From: a virus
IMG/VR virus record: IMGVR_UViG_3300032093_000322
Coordinates: 1-40,083 of that record
Length of the DNA: 40,083 nt
Direction: 5' to 3' (one strand)
Every line of letters begins with the position of its first letter. Position 1 is the first letter of the stretch. Positions 33,065 to 40,083 of this stretch are shown here, piece after piece. The position numbers and the translations under genes are program-made. A model generated the notes under the pieces. It made no database searches and was not told the origin of the DNA. It saw only the letters and a list, made by a program, of their open reading frames with translations.

Positions 33065-33247
33065 TTATTTTCTTGAAGCTTTTTTTATTTCATCCGATTC
33101 TTTTTTAAGTTGATCGGTTAGTTTTTCAACAAACCACTTTCTTAAACCAACTGGTAAATTGTAGCTTTCAAAAAGACTAAAGCCGCCATAATATTTAAGA
33201 TAAAAAAATTGTTCATAAATATTTTCTTGGTATTCACTACTTAAACC
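33065..33247 (-). CDS. Out-of-frame C-terminal extension of the gp26-like protein (probable programmed frameshift product)
   Basis: A 60-residue reading frame, beginning GLSSEYQENIYEQFFYLKYY and ending SDEIKKASRK, in the +1 frame relative to the upstream gene. It contains no ATG, GTG or TTG. In this frame an upstream TGA closes the frame just 4 codons before the shift site, so it can hardly be translated independently. The overlap has seven T (33248-33254): GAC TTT TTT T GGT. A +1 slip of tRNA-Phe on TTT keeps perfect pairing and joins D-F-F to G-L-S-S. The joined protein would be 345 residues. This arrangement, just before the tape measure gene, is that of phage tail assembly chaperones (G/GT). 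A -2 shift or transcript slippage would give the same frame. Confidence 0.75.
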   Translation of the reverse strand, partial: GLSSEYQENIYEQFFYLKYYGGFSLFESYNLPVGLRKWFVEKLTDQLKKESDEIKKASRK

Positions 33248-34103
33248 AAAAAAAGTCTGCTGTCAGCGGAACCTCCATCTCGGTGGAATATTCACATTTA
33301 GAACAAGTAAATGTATGATTTAAATCAACATTTGGAATAGTTTTTTGATATGTATTTCTTAGAAATTTAGCATCAACAGCAGGCATAGCATCAATTGCTT
33401 TATTTATTATATCTCTATCAATAAGCCCTTGAATACTAACGATCATTAGCTTTAATTGATCTAATAGAATGCTATCGTTAGTGTTATTTAGTTTCTTTTT
33501 ATTTTCTGATATTCTTATCAATTCTTTTTCATCATAACCATTTAATGCTCTGCAGACAACATTCCATTTTGTATTTGGAAGATCAAAAGAAAAAGTTCCA
33601 TTATCACTAATGTTTGCAACAACAGCTGTTTCTTCAGAAATTATTTTTTCTAGTTTTTCATTTAAATCAAATGAGTTTTTAACTTTTTCATAACACGATG
33701 GGCACGTAACTTGAGTTACATATATATTTCCATAAGCAGATATTCTTGCAGCTACAAGAATAGCATTTCTATCTTCTGTAGTTAAAGTATCTGAATTAAT
33801 ATTTTTATCTAAAACTAGTGATTGTATAAGTTTATCTAATACAACACCTTTTTTTAACAAATTACGAGAAGAAAGTATGTCTTCCTCCTTAGCTGTCATC
33901 TGTTTTATTTCTATACTATCCTTTCTATGCAATGGATGATGTTGAGGATAAAACATACCCTTTGAAGGTAGCAAAACAACCTCTGTTGGATTCATAAATT
34001 CCAATGGAGCTATTTTGTGTCCTTCAGAATTAATTGATTGTTGTAGGGGATTTGAATCTTGTTTTAATGGATTAGTACCCAATCTGTCTTCATTATTTCT
34101 CAT
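33237..34103 (-). CDS. T4 gp26-like baseplate/tail assembly chaperone, zinc-binding
   Basis: 288 residues ending in ADFFWFK. The N-terminus (about 30-95) includes PTEVVLLPSKGMFYP and IKQMTAKEEDILSS, segments typical of the gp26-type family. Two CxxC pairs (C134/C137 in TCPSCYE and C267/C270 in TCSKCEY) probably bind one zinc. In T4 gp26 helps build the baseplate hub. In tail-gene order this position, between tube and tape measure, belongs to the assembly chaperone, and its end overlaps the frame-shifted extension. Some of the chains would end at 33237 and others would be longer. Confidence 0.8.
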   Translation of the reverse strand: MRNNEDRLGTNPLKQDSNPLQQSINSEGHKIAPLEFMNPTEVVLLPSKGMFYPQHHPLHRKDSIEIKQMTAKEEDILSSRNLLKKGVVLDKLIQSLVLDKNINSDTLTTEDRNAILVAARISAYGNIYVTQVTCPSCYEKVKNSFDLNEKLEKIISEETAVVANISDNGTFSFDLPNTKWNVVCRALNGYDEKELIRISENKKKLNNTNDSILLDQLKLMIVSIQGLIDRDIINKAIDAMPAVDAKFLRNTYQKTIPNVDLNHTFTCSKCEYSTEMEVPLTADFFWFK

Positions 34104-34123
34104 TACAACCTACGCTTTCTTAT

Positions 34124-34681
34124 TTATATATCTTTATTAACTACAGTAGCATAATCATATGTTATTGTTAATGATACATCTACGAATTCATCACTAGCAT
34201 AATCTAGTTTACCATAATCTATGTTAGAAATAAAAGGATTAATTAAAGACCAAGTTTCTAAAATATTACCATTTTCATCAATTTGTATTAATTCTAATTT
34301 AGAACCAAAAGGTAAAGATGAAAAAGTTTTTGATAAACCGGGATTTAATATTTCTGATGTTTCTCCAGCCTGTGGTTGATTATTGGGCTGATAACCTCCA
34401 ACAGCAATTATTAAGTTTTGTAATACACTAGATAGAGATAAATTACCCTTTCTACTAACCACAGAAGCAAATTTAACGTTTATTGGTTTCCACTTTAAAA
34501 TACCGGGATATTTATGAACGTTATTTAATAATGTATGCTCGGTAACATTAATATCAAAGGATGGTTTATCGCATGATTTAAGCGCAAATTGCGATGAATC
34601 TAAACCATTATCAGTAAAATTAATGTACCACCTATACTGTCTTAATGGTTCAGGTAAAAAACTATTATTCCAAAAAGACAT
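34124..34681 (-). CDS. Tail tube-like protein, paralog 2
   Basis: 185 residues. It starts MSFWNNSFLPEPLRQYRWYI and shares pattern with the next gene upstream (FW-N, EPLRQ[YF]RWY). It has the beta-rich core of tube proteins, with a loop at KYPGILKWKPINVKF and late strands in YDYATVVNKDI. It may be a tube-initiator or terminator relative of the main tube protein. It lies 12 nt after its paralog. Confidence 0.85.
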   Translation of the reverse strand: MSFWNNSFLPEPLRQYRWYINFTDNGLDSSQFALKSCDKPSFDINVTEHTLLNNVHKYPGILKWKPINVKFASVVSRKGNLSLSSVLQNLIIAVGGYQPNNQPQAGETSEILNPGLSKTFSSLPFGSKLELIQIDENGNILETWSLINPFISNIDYGKLDYASDEFVDVSLTITYDYATVVNKDI

Positions 34682-34693
34682 ATTTAACCATTA

Positions 34694-35305
34694 TTAGTTT
34701 GATGTAGGTTCGGCTACTTCATCTAAACTAGCGCCGGGAGAAGTGCCATTACCATCTGCGGAGCTTTGTTTTAATTGAGCGCTATCATATCTAATGGTAC
34801 ATTGAATATCCACTATTTCTTCGCTTGCATAGTCAAGAGCACCAAACTGTACGCTAGTAAAGAATGGTTTTTTTAGAAGCCATTCTTCAATTGGCTTACC
34901 ATCAGAGCTAATCTGAATTATGGATATAGTATCACCAAGCGCTTTATTAAATTTTGGTTTACTAATGGTTCTATCCTCGCTATAGCTTGCTGGATATTGA
35001 TAACCTGCGCCCAATAAAACATTATATAAAACATCATCTACAGATGGCTTAAGAGTAGCAGCAATTGTCATATTAATGCTTTCCCACTCAAGACGACCGG
35101 GATAGTAATAAAAATGATTAAGGTATTTATGAGTTATTTCTGCAACTTTTGCTTTTGGTTTGTCAACCTTTTTTAATGCATATCTAACACTATCAATTGA
35201 ACTGTTATTAGATGTAGATACTGGACCACCGGCAGTATTGCCACCGAATACCATATACCATCTAAACTGTCTTAAAGGTTCTGCACCTGTATTCCAAAAA
35301 CCCAT
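34694..35305 (-). CDS. Tail tube protein, T4 gp19-like, paralog 1
   Basis: 203 residues. It starts MGFWNTGAEPLRQFRWYMVF. The beta-rich body (YYPGRLEWESINMTIAAT, FFTSVQFGALDYASEEIVDI) matches T4-type tail tube proteins, which stack as hexameric rings inside the sheath. A disordered Ser/Asn/Gly-rich C-terminus (DGNGTSPGASLDEVAEP) distinguishes it from paralog 2. Located just after the sheath gene, as is common for the main tube. A near-match late motif precedes it. Confidence 0.88.
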   Translation of the reverse strand: MGFWNTGAEPLRQFRWYMVFGGNTAGGPVSTSNNSSIDSVRYALKKVDKPKAKVAEITHKYLNHFYYYPGRLEWESINMTIAATLKPSVDDVLYNVLLGAGYQYPASYSEDRTISKPKFNKALGDTISIIQISSDGKPIEEWLLKKPFFTSVQFGALDYASEEIVDIQCTIRYDSAQLKQSSADGNGTSPGASLDEVAEPTSN

Positions 35306-35327
35306 TTATTTTTTCTCCTATGCTATT

Positions 35328-35341
35328 ATACTATATAGTAT
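35328..35341 (-). promoter_or_regulatory. Palindrome ATACTATATAGTAT, variant late motif
   Basis: A 14-bp perfect palindrome in the gap between sheath and tube genes; the minus strand core TACTATATAG matches TACTATTTAT at 8 of 10, 25 nt before the tube ATG. Promoter role inferred from similarity only. Confidence 0.35.
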
Positions 35342-35351
35342 GTATTTAAAA

Positions 35352-38090
35352 TTAATCTTCAAAACTTGCACCAGTAGGAGCAATTACGAAATCTATTGCT
35401 ATATATTCGATTGCGCGAGCTGGCTTTAACAATACTTTAGCATAAACAACATTTCTATCAATTAAATCAGGAGTAGTAGTAGTTTCATCTAATACTAATC
35501 TATAATCAGTTAAACCAAAACCAGCTTTTACACTAGCTAAGAACGGTTCTGCTTGATTCAAGAAACGTTTCCAAGTAACTTGAGTGTTTTGATCAAACAA
35601 AACAGTAGCAGCAAATCTGCTGATTTCTTTTTTAACATAGATCATCAAACGACGAACATTAATGCGGTCAAGGGCGCTTGGTGTTACTTGTAAAGTCTTT
35701 TGACCAAATATTACAATTCCTTCTGCGGGGAATGTTGCAATAGGATTAATGTTAGCATCGTAAAGTGTATCACGATCTTTAGAGGTTAATCTAAGAGCAG
35801 TTTGCAATACTGGTATACCAGCTGCACCGTTTGATAAACCACCGCGATTAAACCCTGCTGGTGCAAACCATAGCTCTGTAGAACGTTGTGCGCTTGAGAA
35901 TGTGCCCAAGGCTGCAATAGAAGGTGGTAACCAAACTTTATTACCAGTAGCAGTATCTTGTGCTAATACCCAAGGGAAGAAGGCACAACCATAGCTGCTA
36001 TTAATAGATCTTTGTTTTAAGTTACTTACAACAGTGCTAACCAATGGCTTAATACGAGGTGTTTCTGGGTCATAATCACCTTTAAGATCGATTATTGCTA
36101 ATGCATCACCACGGGCTTCGCACTTTTCTAACATTAGGGATGTTAAACCTTCATTTTCAATACCGGGAGCAGTAAGTAGGTTCATTTCTACTACCTCTGG
36201 ATCTGCAACACTCTCTATAGCTACTTTAATGCTATTATAGGCGTAGTTATTAATGTCTGTAGCGCCAGTTGGCAATTTGCGTTTGCAGAATGGATCTTTT
36301 TCTACTATGTCAACACCATCTGAACCACCAACTAATGGTAACACAAACTTATTAAATTTATTCAATACAGCATTAGATAAGCTATAAGAAGAACTGACAG
36401 CAGTTAAAGCTGAACCGGAATATCTATTACCTTCTGCCCAAGCAGCGTATTGATCATTAGAGCCAGTTAGTTTTACATCATCCAAACTAAACATAAATGA
36501 ATATTTAGATGTGGTAGAGGGTGCTGATGGGAAATTTACATGTTTTTCTTTTAATAGATCACGTAAATCTTCGTTGTATCTTCTTGTATCAGAAACGTTT
36601 GTTTTTAAACCCCAATAAATATCTAACAATGAAGGAGAAAGACTTTCTTGGCTAGATTCTAACAAAGGAATTTTTGGTAATGCAAAACTAGCAGTATAAG
36701 CATTATTACCAGTAACGGCAGTATTAATGAAACCAAATGCAGCAACATTAGAACCGTTATTACCGGCAACTGGTGAAACGTTATATTGTATTGGACCATA
36801 GAAACCAAATGGTAATAACGCTTGATCTAACAATCCAGCTTCTAAGTCAGCGTTTAATTCAATGCGTATATACTTGGAAAGATTATTGTATGTTCCATAT
36901 TCTACAAATGCTTTTTTAGTATAATCCCAAGTGGTATATTTATCACCAATACGTTTTGTTATAAAGTTTGGAGAATTAGCGTCAAGAGACAAACCAGTAA
37001 ATCTTTCAACATATACTGGTGAATTGTCTCTATCATCTATTTTTCTAATGCCTAATGTAAATGTACCATATTTATAAAACAAGTTTGGTGATTCTTTGAC
37101 ATCTTCAATAACTATCTTTAAGTTTTGTGCATTCCATTCACCTTCAGATAGTGCCTTTACTTTAAATAATTTTTGTACAGGGTATTCGCCAGTGCTGCTA
37201 GCAACGAATGACGAACTTAATCCAGTATGTTGCGAGACAACCCAACCACTTTCGGCAGTGGTAGCACCTTGTTTGTGATCAGAGAACTCTACGCTGCCAG
37301 TAACTAATTTAACTATAATACCAGCAACATTACTGGTAGTGTAGTTATTTAAGTTTTCTTTTACCCAAGTATAATAGGTATCACCTAAGAAATAATTTTT
37401 TACATTAGAACTTAAATTAGAGTTAGTAGCAACAGGGTTTGTATTTAATACACTACGGATATATCTCTTTTCACCTTCAGCGAAATTAATACTAGCGGTT
37501 TCGCTTTGTTGTGGATGAATTCTAAATTGTAAGTTTGGACCTTCCGCTCTAATCCAATTACCAACTACGTTAGTTAATTCAGATGTTCCATTTAAAGGTA
37601 AGCCACTAAGACCAACAGAATTTGTAGAGTAAATTATTGCAGCTAATGCGGCGCTGGCAGTGCCATTAGTTACAAAGCTATTTGTAGAGCTTTGTGAAAT
37701 ATCCATTACAAACAAACCATAAGCATCGCCGTGTTCCCAACCAGCCTTACCATCTGTATCACGATTGTCGTTTTCAAAACCACCTAAACGAACAAATGTT
37801 ACAGGATTAGAGTTTCTTAAGTAAGCTTGTGCGGCATAGGCACCATAAGTAGCACCCAAACGATTGCCTTCGCGCCAAACATCGCCTACTTGTCCACCAG
37901 CTACTGGTTCACCAAATACTTCAACAAAGTCTGAGTAACTTTGTACTTGTACTGGACGCATTATTGGTCCACGTAGAGAACGACCAATGATTACTGGTCC
38001 CATAGCTGCTGGTAATACTGGCAACTGTGAATTATCTATTTCATTTACAAATACGCCGGGGGATACAAATCTAAACTTGGACACTGACAT
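35352..38090 (-). CDS. Tail sheath protein, T4 gp18-like
   Basis: 912 residues, larger than T4 gp18 (659). The N-terminus (FVSPGVFVNEIDNSQLPVLP, GPVIIGRSLRGPIMRPVQV) is the sheath start, and the C-terminal domain (RINVRRLMIYVKKEISRFAA, WKRFLNQAEPFL, TTTPDLIDRNVVYAKV) is the conserved part that contacts the tube. The extra length lies mainly in the central Ser/Thr/Asn-rich region (about 150-540), probably surface domains. It drives tail contraction. An exact late motif is 52 nt upstream. Confidence 0.96.
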   Translation of the reverse strand: MSVSKFRFVSPGVFVNEIDNSQLPVLPAAMGPVIIGRSLRGPIMRPVQVQSYSDFVEVFGEPVAGGQVGDVWREGNRLGATYGAYAAQAYLRNSNPVTFVRLGGFENDNRDTDGKAGWEHGDAYGLFVMDISQSSTNSFVTNGTASAALAAIIYSTNSVGLSGLPLNGTSELTNVVGNWIRAEGPNLQFRIHPQQSETASINFAEGEKRYIRSVLNTNPVATNSNLSSNVKNYFLGDTYYTWVKENLNNYTTSNVAGIIVKLVTGSVEFSDHKQGATTAESGWVVSQHTGLSSSFVASSTGEYPVQKLFKVKALSEGEWNAQNLKIVIEDVKESPNLFYKYGTFTLGIRKIDDRDNSPVYVERFTGLSLDANSPNFITKRIGDKYTTWDYTKKAFVEYGTYNNLSKYIRIELNADLEAGLLDQALLPFGFYGPIQYNVSPVAGNNGSNVAAFGFINTAVTGNNAYTASFALPKIPLLESSQESLSPSLLDIYWGLKTNVSDTRRYNEDLRDLLKEKHVNFPSAPSTTSKYSFMFSLDDVKLTGSNDQYAAWAEGNRYSGSALTAVSSSYSLSNAVLNKFNKFVLPLVGGSDGVDIVEKDPFCKRKLPTGATDINNYAYNSIKVAIESVADPEVVEMNLLTAPGIENEGLTSLMLEKCEARGDALAIIDLKGDYDPETPRIKPLVSTVVSNLKQRSINSSYGCAFFPWVLAQDTATGNKVWLPPSIAALGTFSSAQRSTELWFAPAGFNRGGLSNGAAGIPVLQTALRLTSKDRDTLYDANINPIATFPAEGIVIFGQKTLQVTPSALDRINVRRLMIYVKKEISRFAATVLFDQNTQVTWKRFLNQAEPFLASVKAGFGLTDYRLVLDETTTTPDLIDRNVVYAKVLLKPARAIEYIAIDFVIAPTGASFED

Positions 38091-38142
38091 TCTCTAATTC
38101 TCCTTTGGGAGTCTACAAAAAATTGTAGTCTAAATACTTATT

Positions 38143-38152
38143 ATAAATAGTA
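38143..38152 (-). promoter_or_regulatory. Candidate late promoter motif TACTATTTAT before the sheath
   Basis: An exact copy of the 10-mer in the 95-nt gap after the 171-residue neck-type gene, and 52 nt before the sheath ATG. The sequence continues AATAAGTA, making an imperfect inverted repeat. A small CTACAA/TTGTAG hairpin lies between it and the ribosome site. Confidence 0.55.
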
Positions 38153-38185
38153 GTTCTTTTTTTGAAAATACTATAATTATTGTTT

Positions 38186-38701
38186 TTATTTGGAGTTAAA
38201 TACACTTTCACGCGCTCTAATACATTTAGCAGAAATCTCAAATAAATTATCGACTTGACCAAATAATAATTTTTCATCAATTGTATTAACTATCTCATAA
38301 AACTCTTTACCATACAGCACATAATCACCTATTCTTACATATAAATCTTGATCTTCGGTTAATCTGCGTTTATGAAAGTGAATAGTTAAAGAATTAACGC
38401 GATCAACTCCAAAAACATCAGTAGTAACTTTTGTTTTTTCCCAATTTATAAGTGCTTGAACTTTTACTGGATTTAAAAAAGTTTTTTTAATTGATTCACC
38501 ATATAAATTATATTCTGTATACTCACGACTTATTGGATAGTAAACAATAGTTTGACCTATTACTCGCTCAATTAACTCATCATTTACTTGTTTTACAAGA
38601 TCTCTTTCTTTTTGTCCAAGAAAGAGAGGTGGTGGAGGGGCTTCTGGTTGAGTAGAGATATTCTCTTCTTCTGGTGTTTTTGTTTTTTTATTTCTTGGCA
38701 T
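38186..38701 (-). CDS. Head completion or neck-type structural protein
   Basis: 171 residues. A charged, Pro-rich N-terminus (residues 1-27) precedes a beta-rich domain (QTIVYYPISREYTEYNLYG, SLTIHFHKRRLTEDQDLYV, IGDYVLYGKEFYEIVN). This resembles head-tail joining or tail-terminator proteins in T4-related phages; position between the adaptor-like gene and sheath fits. No catalytic motif. Assignment is from position and fold pattern. Confidence 0.65.
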   Translation of the reverse strand: MPRNKKTKTPEEENISTQPEAPPPPLFLGQKERDLVKQVNDELIERVIGQTIVYYPISREYTEYNLYGESIKKTFLNPVKVQALINWEKTKVTTDVFGVDRVNSLTIHFHKRRLTEDQDLYVRIGDYVLYGKEFYEIVNTIDEKLLFGQVDNLFEISAKCIRARESVFNSK

Positions 38702-38705
38702 TTAT

Positions 38706-39998
38706 CTATCCAACATAAATAATATTAGGATTAAATGCTTGAGTTTTAGAAGCATCATCCATCATTTTTGCACTATCTTCACCAATTTTCACATAAGTCA
38801 TTTCTGCTAACTGTGTTTTTAATTCTTCACGTAATTCTTTTTGTTCTTCCTTGCCTTCACTTATTAATTTATCGCCATTTAATGTAACATTTTCACCGGG
38901 AATAGGTATAGTTGCAAACTTGCTTCTAACTTGTCCTAGCATTTCTTTACAAAGAGCTAAACAAAAACGACGAATCCATTGTTTACCAATGCTATTAATT
39001 TTATCATATGCAATATTCTGAAATGGTAAAGTATTCATGTTGTTTACACCATAAACACCGCTATCTATTGTGCTACCATCTGAATTCTTTGTATTTTCAC
39101 TCCAAGCATCTGAAGAAACACTAAAGTCAAACCAAAATGATGAAGGTGAGGAAGCATTAGGAACAGGGAATATTCTTACTTTATTATTTCTTATTTGATA
39201 TGACCAATCGCTAACGCGAGTTTTTATTGCATCTTCATAAGCCATAGCTTGTAATTTATTTTGCCATGCTGGAATGATTTCAAATGTGCTATCGTCGGCA
39301 TATTGACCATATGTAGATAAATTACCAACTACATTAAGACCACCAAAATAACCATAAAAATTCCAAGAAGCACCAATTGTTTTATAATAAACTTTGTGTA
39401 TATTAATTCTTTTACCTTTTAAATCCCAACCATTTAATGCGGCTGATGCAGATACAGCGGCTTGTAGATCATAATCTTGAATGTCTGGCTGTGGAGCAAA
39501 AGATGCAGAATATATTGGCTCATTGCTGTTTAATGATGCAACGGTATTAACGCCCATAGCAATATTTTTAGCATATGTAAATTGCATTTTTGGAAATGCT
39601 AAATTTGCATTTAAAACATCATCTTTGTTGCTACCAGTTAATTGACCGTCGCTATTAAAAGAACCTGTGCTTTGTCCTAAAGCAAAAGGTAGAGCATTTT
39701 TTGATTGATGTAAATTAATTAAATAAGAATATTCTAAACATGCCTCTTCATAAGCTGTATGCACTTGATTTTCTACTAATTCTATATCTATAACATCTCC
39801 ACCAAGTTTTTTATAAACAAATGCAACCTGTTCAGCAGAACCTGTTTTATAAGAATTTATCTGTTCATTGGTCCAATAATTAGATGATATATAAACTGAA
39901 AAAGGCAAATTACCAGAAACAACGTTTGCCGTATTACCTGTAACTGGTAATATAACTTTACTAGATTTTGACGCTGGAGAAAACGTTGGTAGAGCCAT
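38706..39998 (-). CDS. Head-tail connector/neck protein, adaptor-like
   Basis: 430 residues. An N-terminal Ser/Thr-rich part, then helices including VHTAYEEACLEYSYLINLHQ, a helix-rich segment seen in phage head-tail adaptors. The middle is beta-rich and Asn/Ser-rich; the C-terminus is helical (KEEQKELREELKTQLAEM). It is first of the window's structural genes after a terminator and ends with NPNIIYVG. It probably sits in the neck like T4 gp13/gp14; exact equivalence cannot be decided. Confidence 0.65.
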   Translation of the reverse strand: MALPTFSPASKSSKVILPVTGNTANVVSGNLPFSVYISSNYWTNEQINSYKTGSAEQVAFVYKKLGGDVIDIELVENQVHTAYEEACLEYSYLINLHQSKNALPFALGQSTGSFNSDGQLTGSNKDDVLNANLAFPKMQFTYAKNIAMGVNTVASLNSNEPIYSASFAPQPDIQDYDLQAAVSASAALNGWDLKGKRINIHKVYYKTIGASWNFYGYFGGLNVVGNLSTYGQYADDSTFEIIPAWQNKLQAMAYEDAIKTRVSDWSYQIRNNKVRIFPVPNASSPSSFWFDFSVSSDAWSENTKNSDGSTIDSGVYGVNNMNTLPFQNIAYDKINSIGKQWIRRFCLALCKEMLGQVRSKFATIPIPGENVTLNGDKLISEGKEEQKELREELKTQLAEMTYVKIGEDSAKMMDDASKTQAFNPNIIYVG

Positions 39999-40018
39999 TA
40001 AAATAATTCCTCACGAAT

Positions 40019-40028
40019 ATAATAAGTA
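40019..40028 (-). promoter_or_regulatory. Late-type motif TACTTATTAT (variant)
   Basis: An 8-of-10 match to TACTATTTAT on the minus strand, 20 nt before the neck gene ATG and 26 nt after a terminator. Same spacing as the exact copy at 3755-3764. Confidence 0.35.
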
Positions 40029-40054
40029 GTTTTATTTATTAGCTTTTTACAAAT

Positions 40055-40083
40055 AAAAAACCCCTGCAACTACAGGTTGCAGG
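40055..40083 (-). terminator. Rho-independent terminator of the gene beyond the right edge
   Basis: Minus strand CCTGCAAC, 5-nt loop, GTTGCAGG, then GG and TTTTTT. The 8-bp stem reaches the window edge, so it may be longer. It would end transcription of a gene outside the window. Confidence 0.85.

Noticed and set aside
34118-34132. TATAAATA on the minus strand before the gp26-like gene
   Set aside because: It is formed by the stop codon region of the tube paralog (AAA GAT ATA TAA ATA) and does not match the recurring motif.
1-40083. tRNA genes, CRISPR arrays, insertion sequences, integrase or attachment sites
   Set aside because: Intergenic gaps are under 100 nt and none shows a cloverleaf or repeated spacers; no transposase or integrase motifs are seen.

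Overview
The window is an AT-rich stretch of a contractile-tailed (myovirus-type) bacteriophage genome. Every credible gene lies on the minus strand, so transcription runs from the right end of the window to the left. The genes are tightly packed, with many start/stop overlaps. The tail genes are of T4-related type: sheath, two tube-like paralogs, a gp26-like chaperone, tape measure and a gp53-like wedge. The replication genes are not T4's: a full-length bacterial-type DnaE, a small family-A polymerase, a DnaB-type helicase, RecA, a gp32-like SSB and a FEN-type exonuclease. This mix, the B12-dependent RNR, ThyX and UvsE resemble phages of AT-rich aquatic bacteria. The host is not identifiable from the sequence.

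Layout in transcription order. 40.1-24.5 kb, virion module: a terminator at the right edge (presumably for the upstream head gene), two head/neck-type proteins, tail sheath, two tail-tube-like proteins, a gp26-like protein with an out-of-frame extension that has no start codon (candidate programmed +1 frameshift), a terminator, tape measure, and four baseplate-type proteins. 24.4-16.5 kb, replication and repair: compact PolA, a divergent possibly tubulin-like protein, SSB, RecA, UV endonuclease, a deoxycytidylate-type deaminase whose 5' end is broken or frameshifted, 5'-3' exonuclease, helicase. 16.5-13.8 kb: a small membrane protein, an unknown, thioredoxin and class II ribonucleotide reductase. 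13.7-11.7 kb: two proteins with a shared N-terminal leader. 11.6-7.7 kb: small unknowns, a GroES-like protein, ThyX, a three-gene unknown cassette with a nucleotidyltransferase-like member, and a 24-residue Cys/His/Trp-rich microprotein. 7.6-3.8 kb: DnaE and dUTPase. 3.7-0 kb: a third leader protein, small unknowns, a CBS-less IMP dehydrogenase-like enzyme, an RHH-like protein, an 89-residue sigma-region-4-like protein, and the start of an acidic structural or scaffold-like protein.

Regulation can partly be read from the sequence. A 10-mer, TACTATTTAT, occurs exactly four times, just upstream of genes that look like virion genes, and in near-matches upstream of three more (tape measure, tube, neck). 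It is a good candidate late promoter, possibly read by the encoded sigma-like protein. Host-like sigma-70 promoters (TTGACA and close variants, 16-18 nt spacing) occur in the replication region. Two of these sigma-70-like promoters and one late-type motif lie with the -10 or core inside the loop of a terminator-like hairpin. The upstream transcript would then form the terminator, while the new transcript would start in the right arm and escape it.

Nucleotide supply (RNR, thioredoxin, dCMP-type deaminase, dUTPase, ThyX, GuaB-like) and replication genes are interleaved with small late-type units. This explains why several leader-bearing, probably virion-packaged proteins sit among metabolic genes.
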